From Ignavibacteriaceae bacterium (GTDB taxonomy: Bacteria > Bacteroidota > Ignavibacteria > Ignavibacteriales > Ignavibacteriaceae): a stretch of DNA of 9,795 bases. Where the stretch lies: contig JAPHUI010000385.1 in the NCBI GenBank assembly GCA_026193755.1, forward strand, positions 1 through 9,795, in the 5' to 3' direction. A program made the translations under genes and the position numbers. Positions 6,573 through 9,795 of this stretch are shown in pieces; position 1 is the stretch's first letter, and every line of letters begins with the position of its first letter. A model generated the notes under the pieces. That model saw only the letters and a program-made list of their open reading frames with translations. It had not been told where the DNA came from and made no database searches.

Positions 6573-7250
6573 ATGAAAAATATTTTATTAGTTTTTCTTA
6601 TCCTGTCTCCTTTATTTAGTTATGCACAAACTAACCGTGAGCAAGCTCTTACAAAAGGAGGCTGGTCAGGGGGTTTGGCAGGTTGGGTTGGTTGGGAGAA
6701 TTATGATGTTTCTGAATCCCTGGAAGGTATTTCTTCGAAATCGAAAGTTGATGGATTTAATTTTATTTTCAGTTCGAGGAATGGAAGTATTGTTGAAAAA
6801 AATGGAGTCTTCGGATTTGATTTTCAATGGCGGGAAAAAACGAGTACTACCAAACCGGATCCAAATCCTGATAATACAAGTGAATATAAAAAAGACAAAG
6901 AGTGGTTTATAGGACTTTGGGCAAGATATTATATCCCGATGGCTGGTAATTTCGCAATGTTTCTGGAAGGTTCTGCGGGCTATGCTGTTTTCAATCAAGT
7001 AAATGAATCCAATAATAATTTGGAGAATATTCACGGAAAAGTTGAAAGTTTTGCTAATGGTTTTGCCTATAATGCTGGAATCGGATTCTCGAATTTTGTT
7101 TCTCCAAATGTTTCATTCGAAATTACGGGAAGATGGGAAGGGGGAAGTTTAAATGGAAATAAGGAAAATTATGATGCAACAAAAAATGAATTAAACGTGA
7201 AGCTTGGAAATATTTTTATCCTTTTTGGATTTCAGATTTTTTTAAGATGA
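6573..7250 (+). CDS. Exported beta-barrel protein, function unknown
   Basis: This 225-residue protein has a signal peptide cleaved near YAQ (about residue 18). The N-terminal part is rich in Gly and Trp (GGWSGGLAGWVGWENYD, 29-45). Strands FGFDFQWREKT, WFIGLWARYYIP and FAMFLEGSAGYAVF follow, and a charged loop (about 90-110) has a Pro/Asp/Asn repeat-like stretch. It shares the aromatic-pair...LE[AG]G core with the two upstream genes but is otherwise divergent. It ends FGFQIFLR, with the last strand plausible for an outer-membrane barrel. An AAGG ribosome site overlaps the upstream stop codon. The strong terminator at 7264 closes this operon. Confidence 0.75.
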   Translation: MKNILLVFLILSPLFSYAQTNREQALTKGGWSGGLAGWVGWENYDVSESLEGISSKSKVDGFNFIFSSRNGSIVEKNGVFGFDFQWREKTSTTKPDPNPDNTSEYKKDKEWFIGLWARYYIPMAGNFAMFLEGSAGYAVFNQVNESNNNLENIHGKVESFANGFAYNAGIGFSNFVSPNVSFEITGRWEGGSLNGNKENYDATKNELNVKLGNIFILFGFQIFLR

Positions 7251-7263
7251 TACCGAAGTAAAT

Positions 7264-7296
7264 AAAGGAGACCACCTGCAAGCAGTCTCCTTTTTT
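7264..7296 (+). terminator. Rho-independent terminator of the beta-barrel genes
   Basis: Nine-base arms AAAGGAGAC (7264-7272) and GTCTCCTTT (7285-7293) have a 12-base loop that can itself fold (CTGC/GCAG), and a six-T run ends at 7296. It starts 14 bases past the stop codon. Read from the other side it may also stop transcription of the 37-residue gene. Confidence 0.9.
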
Positions 7297-7336
7297 CACC
7301 CCTCACCACATTATATACCACACTAAGCCAGAGTGG

Positions 7337-7450
7337 TTATTTAAACATCTTTTCAATTTCAGATTTTGATTTTCGAATACTTGAAATTGAAACAATGATA
7401 AATAATATGAGTCCTGCTAGAATGACCCCCAATAATAAATAAGCTGCCAT
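7337..7450 (-). CDS. Small single-pass membrane protein, 37 residues
   Basis: From ATG 7450 the frame reads MAAYLLLGVILAGLILFIIV as one hydrophobic helix (residues 2-20 or so), then a polar, basic tail SISSIRKSKSEIEKMFK and TAA. The positive tail predicts N-out, C-in topology. A strong GAGGG ribosome site lies 5 bases ahead of the ATG, the main reason to believe it. It faces the third beta-barrel gene and shares its terminator region. It resembles no small protein I can name; it is not CcoS-like in its tail. Confidence 0.6.
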   Translation of the reverse strand: MAAYLLLGVILAGLILFIIVSISSIRKSKSEIEKMFK

Positions 7451-7635
7451 AACATCCCTCTAATTTTTAATCAGAAAGTTCAACCATTATGCCATTTTGC
7501 TTTTAATAATTGGATTTATAATAGAGTATAATTCTAGCTAAAAAAAAAGATGTGTATCTAATTGGATTCCAAAATGAGAAATGTATCAAAAAATACATTT
7601 GAATATCGTTGTTTTGCTGGCGGAATGAAATAGGT
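7451..7635. other. Non-coding gap with one inverted repeat
   Basis: It contains the leader of the 37-residue gene, an A-run near 7541-7549, and an inverted repeat AAATGTAT (7579-7586) / ATACATTT (7593-7600) with a 6-base loop. On the minus strand that repeat lies 36 bases past the stop of the 98-residue gene and may be its weak terminator. No promoter or RNA gene is convincing. Confidence 0.35.
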
Positions 7636-7932
7636 TTAATTTTTATTCAGAATTAAAGGTATACCGTTAAGAAGATAGATTCGACCTGAATGTTCGTTTA
7701 TCCAATGGAGAGGTTTTACGTTACCAGTATTTTTTTCTTTAACATTTATCCGAACAACATTTGGTCTTTCCTGAAGATTAATTACAGAATCACAAAATTC
7801 TTCGGGCGAAAGGCAATGCGAATCATCTAATACTACATCAAGAATTTTTTGACGGTTGATAATAATGTTCCGTGCCTGAATCTGATTAATAAGAGATGCT
7901 TTGTATGTTACTGTTACTTCAAAATTTCTCAT
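7636..7932 (-). CDS. Small hypothetical protein, 98 residues
   Basis: I do not recognise this protein. It has no signal peptide or membrane helix. The start MRNFEVTVTYKA looks like a beta strand, the middle (about 25-55) is helical with LSPEEFCDSVINLQ, and the end (LHWINEHSGRIYLLNGIPLIL) is strand-rich; two Cys (C40 and C47) are present. Composition is balanced and protein-like, which argues for a real gene, but there is no clear Shine-Dalgarno before ATG 7932. Its start lies 25 bases beyond the stop of a decayed T9SS sorting domain on the same strand, so it may once have been downstream of that gene. Confidence 0.5.
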   Translation of the reverse strand: MRNFEVTVTYKASLINQIQARNIIINRQKILDVVLDDSHCLSPEEFCDSVINLQERPNVVRINVKEKNTGNVKPLHWINEHSGRIYLLNGIPLILNKN

Positions 7933-7956
7933 TGTATCGATTAAAATAAATTAATT

Positions 7957-8046
7957 TTAATTTAATATCACCATCTTTTTTGTTTCAAAATAGTTTGCGG
8001 CACTTATTTTATAAAAATATATTTCACTTGGATGGAATATTCCCAT
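7957..8046 (-). pseudogene. Remnant of a T9SS C-terminal sorting domain
   Basis: The minus-strand frame from 8046 to the stop at 7957-7959 contains IYFYKISAANYFETKKM and then VILN-stop. This matches the end of type A T9SS sorting domains, which typically read G-[IV]-Y-F-Y-[KR]-[IL]-x-A-x2-[FY]-x-[EQ]-T-K-K-M-[VI]-[LI]. Upstream in frame, the residues no longer look like such a protein (FCSSFNIFRRGF), and a stop occurs at 8137-8139, so only the last 25-30 residues survive. The original gene would have encoded a large secreted or surface protein. Confidence 0.55.
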
Positions 8047-8206
8047 AAACCCTCTTCTAAAAATATTAAATGATGAGCAAAAATAGAAGTGAGGTCCGAT
8101 TTCAATTTTAAGATAAAGATTCTTTGACTTTGGCGCTTAATAACTAATTTCCAAGAATGATTTAATTACCATCCATCATTTTGTAAATTTATGTTAATTT
8201 TTTCCC

Positions 8207-8235
8207 TTGGCTAAGCGTAATTATTCAGTTAAATT
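8207..8235 (+). promoter_or_regulatory. Tentative promoter of the M16 peptidase operon
   Basis: TTGGCT (8207-8212), a 17-base spacer and TAAATT (8230-8235) match the general -35/-10 pattern at four of six positions each, about 52 bases before the start codon. No Bacteroides-type TAnnTTTG box is seen here. Confidence 0.25.
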
Positions 8236-8287
8236 CGCACATCAAAAAGTCAAATCAAATCATTCCAAATAAATATGGGAGCAAATT

Positions 8288-9634
8288 GTGTTGAAATTTA
8301 ATCCATTATTGATACTTGGCTTTTTTTCTGTACTTTTATCTTGTATGAATGCTCAGGAAAAAATTCTGCCTTATCCTATTTATCAGCATAAGCTGGCAAA
8401 TGGGCTCAATGTAGTTACTGTACCATTTGATAGTCCCGGTCTTGCTGCATTTTATATTGTGGTCCGTGTTGGTTCAAGAAATGAAATAGAATCTGGAGTT
8501 ACCGGTTTTGCTCATTTTTTTGAGCATATGATGTTCAGAGGAACGGATAAATATCCGAGGGAAGAGTATAACAGAGTTCTGAAGATGACCGGTGCAGGTG
8601 CAAATGCAAATACATCTTTAGACAGAACAATTTATCATATGACTGGAAGTGCTGATTACCTTGAAAAAATGTTTGAAGTTGAAGCTGACAGATTTATGAA
8701 TTTGCATTATTCAGAGCACGACTTTAAGACCGAGGCTGGAGCCGTAAAGGGAGAGTATACTAAAAATTATGCAAGTCCATACCAGCAGATGTACGAAAAC
8801 CTGCTGAATACTGCTTTTGATGTTCACACATACAAGCACACTACAATGGGCTTTTTCAAAGACATAGTTGATATGCCTAATCAATATGAATATTCACTTA
8901 AGTTTTTTAAGAGATTTTACAGACCGGAGTATTCTACCATTGTTGTTGTGGGAGATGTTACCGCTGAAAAGGTAAATGAGCTTGCTGAAAAATATTTTGG
9001 TAAATGGGAAAAAGGAGATTATTCTATTGAAATTCCTGTTGAACCAGAACAGAAGGAAGAAAGAAGTTTTCATTTGCAGGATGGATCAATACCGCCATAT
9101 CTGAGTATGAACTATAAAGGACCTGCTTTCAGCGATACAAAAATGGATATGCCCGCTCTCGATGTTTTAAATACAATTCTTTTTTCACAGAATTCTAGTC
9201 TTTATAAAAAACTTGTAGTTGAAGAACAAAAACTTAGATTTCTAGGTGGTGGTGCAATGGACTCCCGTGATCCATACCTTATAACCATTCAGGCTTCATT
9301 TATCAACAAAGATGATTTTCAATATGTTAGAGATGAGATTACAAAAGCAATTGATGATATTAAAAAGGACGGAGTTGATCAAAAGCTGCTAGATGAAACT
9401 AAATCAAATTTAAAATACAGCTATGCGATGAGCATTGACAATCCGGATGCAATTGCAAACTCAATCAGTCACTATATTTATCTTACAGGAGATCCTGAAT
9501 CTTTAAACAGGTTGTATGATCTTTACGATAAAGTTATAGTTGATGATGTTAAAATGGTTGCTAACAATTATTTTGTCGATAGCGGTTTGACTATAGCTAC
9601 AATATCTTCTGATGAGAAGGGAGGGGTAAAATAA
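8288..9634 (+). CDS. M16-family zinc metallopeptidase, catalytic subunit
   Basis: This 448-residue periplasmic or membrane-anchored peptidase belongs to the M16B (pitrilysin/MPP-like) group. The inverted zinc motif HFFEH is at 76-80 (H76, H80 ligands, E79 catalytic). E156 lies 76 residues after H80 and E149 seven before it, the exact spacing of the family's third ligand and its partner glutamate. The N-terminal M16 domain runs to about 190 and the C-terminal M16 domain from about 195. The start is GTG 8288, with GGGAG 6 bases ahead. The leader ends in LLSC, so C19 could be lipidated; cleavage at NAQ is the alternative. M16B enzymes act as pairs of catalytic and non-catalytic subunits, and the next gene supplies the second one. 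Confidence 0.93.
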   Translation: MLKFNPLLILGFFSVLLSCMNAQEKILPYPIYQHKLANGLNVVTVPFDSPGLAAFYIVVRVGSRNEIESGVTGFAHFFEHMMFRGTDKYPREEYNRVLKMTGAGANANTSLDRTIYHMTGSADYLEKMFEVEADRFMNLHYSEHDFKTEAGAVKGEYTKNYASPYQQMYENLLNTAFDVHTYKHTTMGFFKDIVDMPNQYEYSLKFFKRFYRPEYSTIVVVGDVTAEKVNELAEKYFGKWEKGDYSIEIPVEPEQKEERSFHLQDGSIPPYLSMNYKGPAFSDTKMDMPALDVLNTILFSQNSSLYKKLVVEEQKLRFLGGGAMDSRDPYLITIQASFINKDDFQYVRDEITKAIDDIKKDGVDQKLLDETKSNLKYSYAMSIDNPDAIANSISHYIYLTGDPESLNRLYDLYDKVIVDDVKMVANNYFVDSGLTIATISSDEKGGVK

Positions 9635-9795
9635 TGAAGAAATTAATTATTTCACTATTGTTAACAGGTATGATAATGGCACAGGAAGTTGTTGAATTAA
9701 AGCAACCCAACTCTGCAAAATTAATTGTAAAATTCATGTTTAAAAACGGTTCCATCTGCGATCCTCAAGGAAAAGAAGGATTAACTTATACAACA
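9634..9795 (+). CDS. M16-family protein, probably the non-catalytic partner (cut by window end)
   Basis: Only the first 54 residues are present. A signal peptide (MKKLIISLLLTGMIMA, 1-16) precedes QEVVELKQPNSAKLIVKFMF and KNGSICDPQGKEGLTY. This corresponds to the first strands of an M16 domain: the GS...D-x2-GKEGL region sits where the active enzyme has GSRNE...GVTGFAHFFEH. The HxxEH position would be just at or past the cut, so loss of the active site is an expectation, not an observation. The ATG shares its A with the TAA of the upstream gene (TAATG), and GGAGGGG lies 7 bases ahead, so the two are tightly coupled. Confidence 0.85.
   Translation, partial: MKKLIISLLLTGMIMAQEVVELKQPNSAKLIVKFMFKNGSICDPQGKEGLTYTT

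Larger units (their letters stand above)
7933..8287. other. 355-base gene-free stretch before the M16 operon
   Basis: The left part (7957-8046, minus strand) holds the T9SS sorting-domain remnant. The middle (8047-8200) is AT-rich with no open frame, hairpin or repeat I can support. The right part carries the predicted promoter of the peptidase operon. Confidence 0.5.

Noticed and set aside
6666..7034. Minus-strand open frame of 122 codons inside the third beta-barrel gene
   Set aside because: The sense strand has a signal peptide, strand pattern and ribosome site; the antisense product is Ile/Phe-rich with no domain.
7573..7632. Plus-strand 19-codon frame starting at ATG 7573-7575
   Set aside because: There is no ribosome site, the frame is short and it overlaps the inverted repeat.
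1..9795. CRISPR array, insertion sequence or rRNA
   Set aside because: No regularly spaced repeats, transposase motifs, terminal inverted repeats or rRNA-like segments are seen.

Overview
The window is AT-rich chromosomal DNA that looks like the Bacteroidota/Ignavibacteriota side of the tree. Pointers are: two promoters of the Bacteroides type (TTTG, 19-20 bases, TAnnTTTG), several small exported beta-barrel proteins, and the tail of a type IX secretion (T9SS) sorting domain decaying between genes. The lineage is an inference; the window has no rRNA or marker gene to fix it.

Left edge (1 to about 1337): a two-gene unit on the minus strand, an XRE-type helix-turn-helix regulator followed with an 8-base overlap by a zinc-ribbon/DUF4145-like protein. 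Its promoter carries a palindrome over the -10 and a 12-base tandem duplication over the -35. The unit abuts the 5' half of a tRNA-Arg(TCG) gene that breaks off at the anticodon loop. This is how the end of an element integrated in a tRNA gene looks, so the two genes are probably accessory cargo of an element that continues to the left.

Middle (1421 to 5024): a radical SAM enzyme of unknown substrate with a cysteine-rich C-terminus (minus strand) has a clear terminator and promoter. Divergent from it is a two-gene operon for membrane quality control: a long NfeD-type Ser/Lys membrane protease and its usual partner, a slipin of the SPFH/stomatin family.

Right-centre (5108 to 7296): three consecutive plus-strand genes for exported beta-barrel proteins sharing a motif (aromatic pair, then Leu-Glu-Ala/Gly-Gly), ended by a strong terminator. 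Facing them is an overlooked 37-residue single-pass membrane protein with a good ribosome binding site.

Right edge (7451 to 9795): a small orphan gene, a stretch holding the T9SS remnant, then an operon for a pair of M16 zinc-peptidase-family proteins. The first has the full HxxEH site. The second starts in a stop/start overlap and is cut by the window end.
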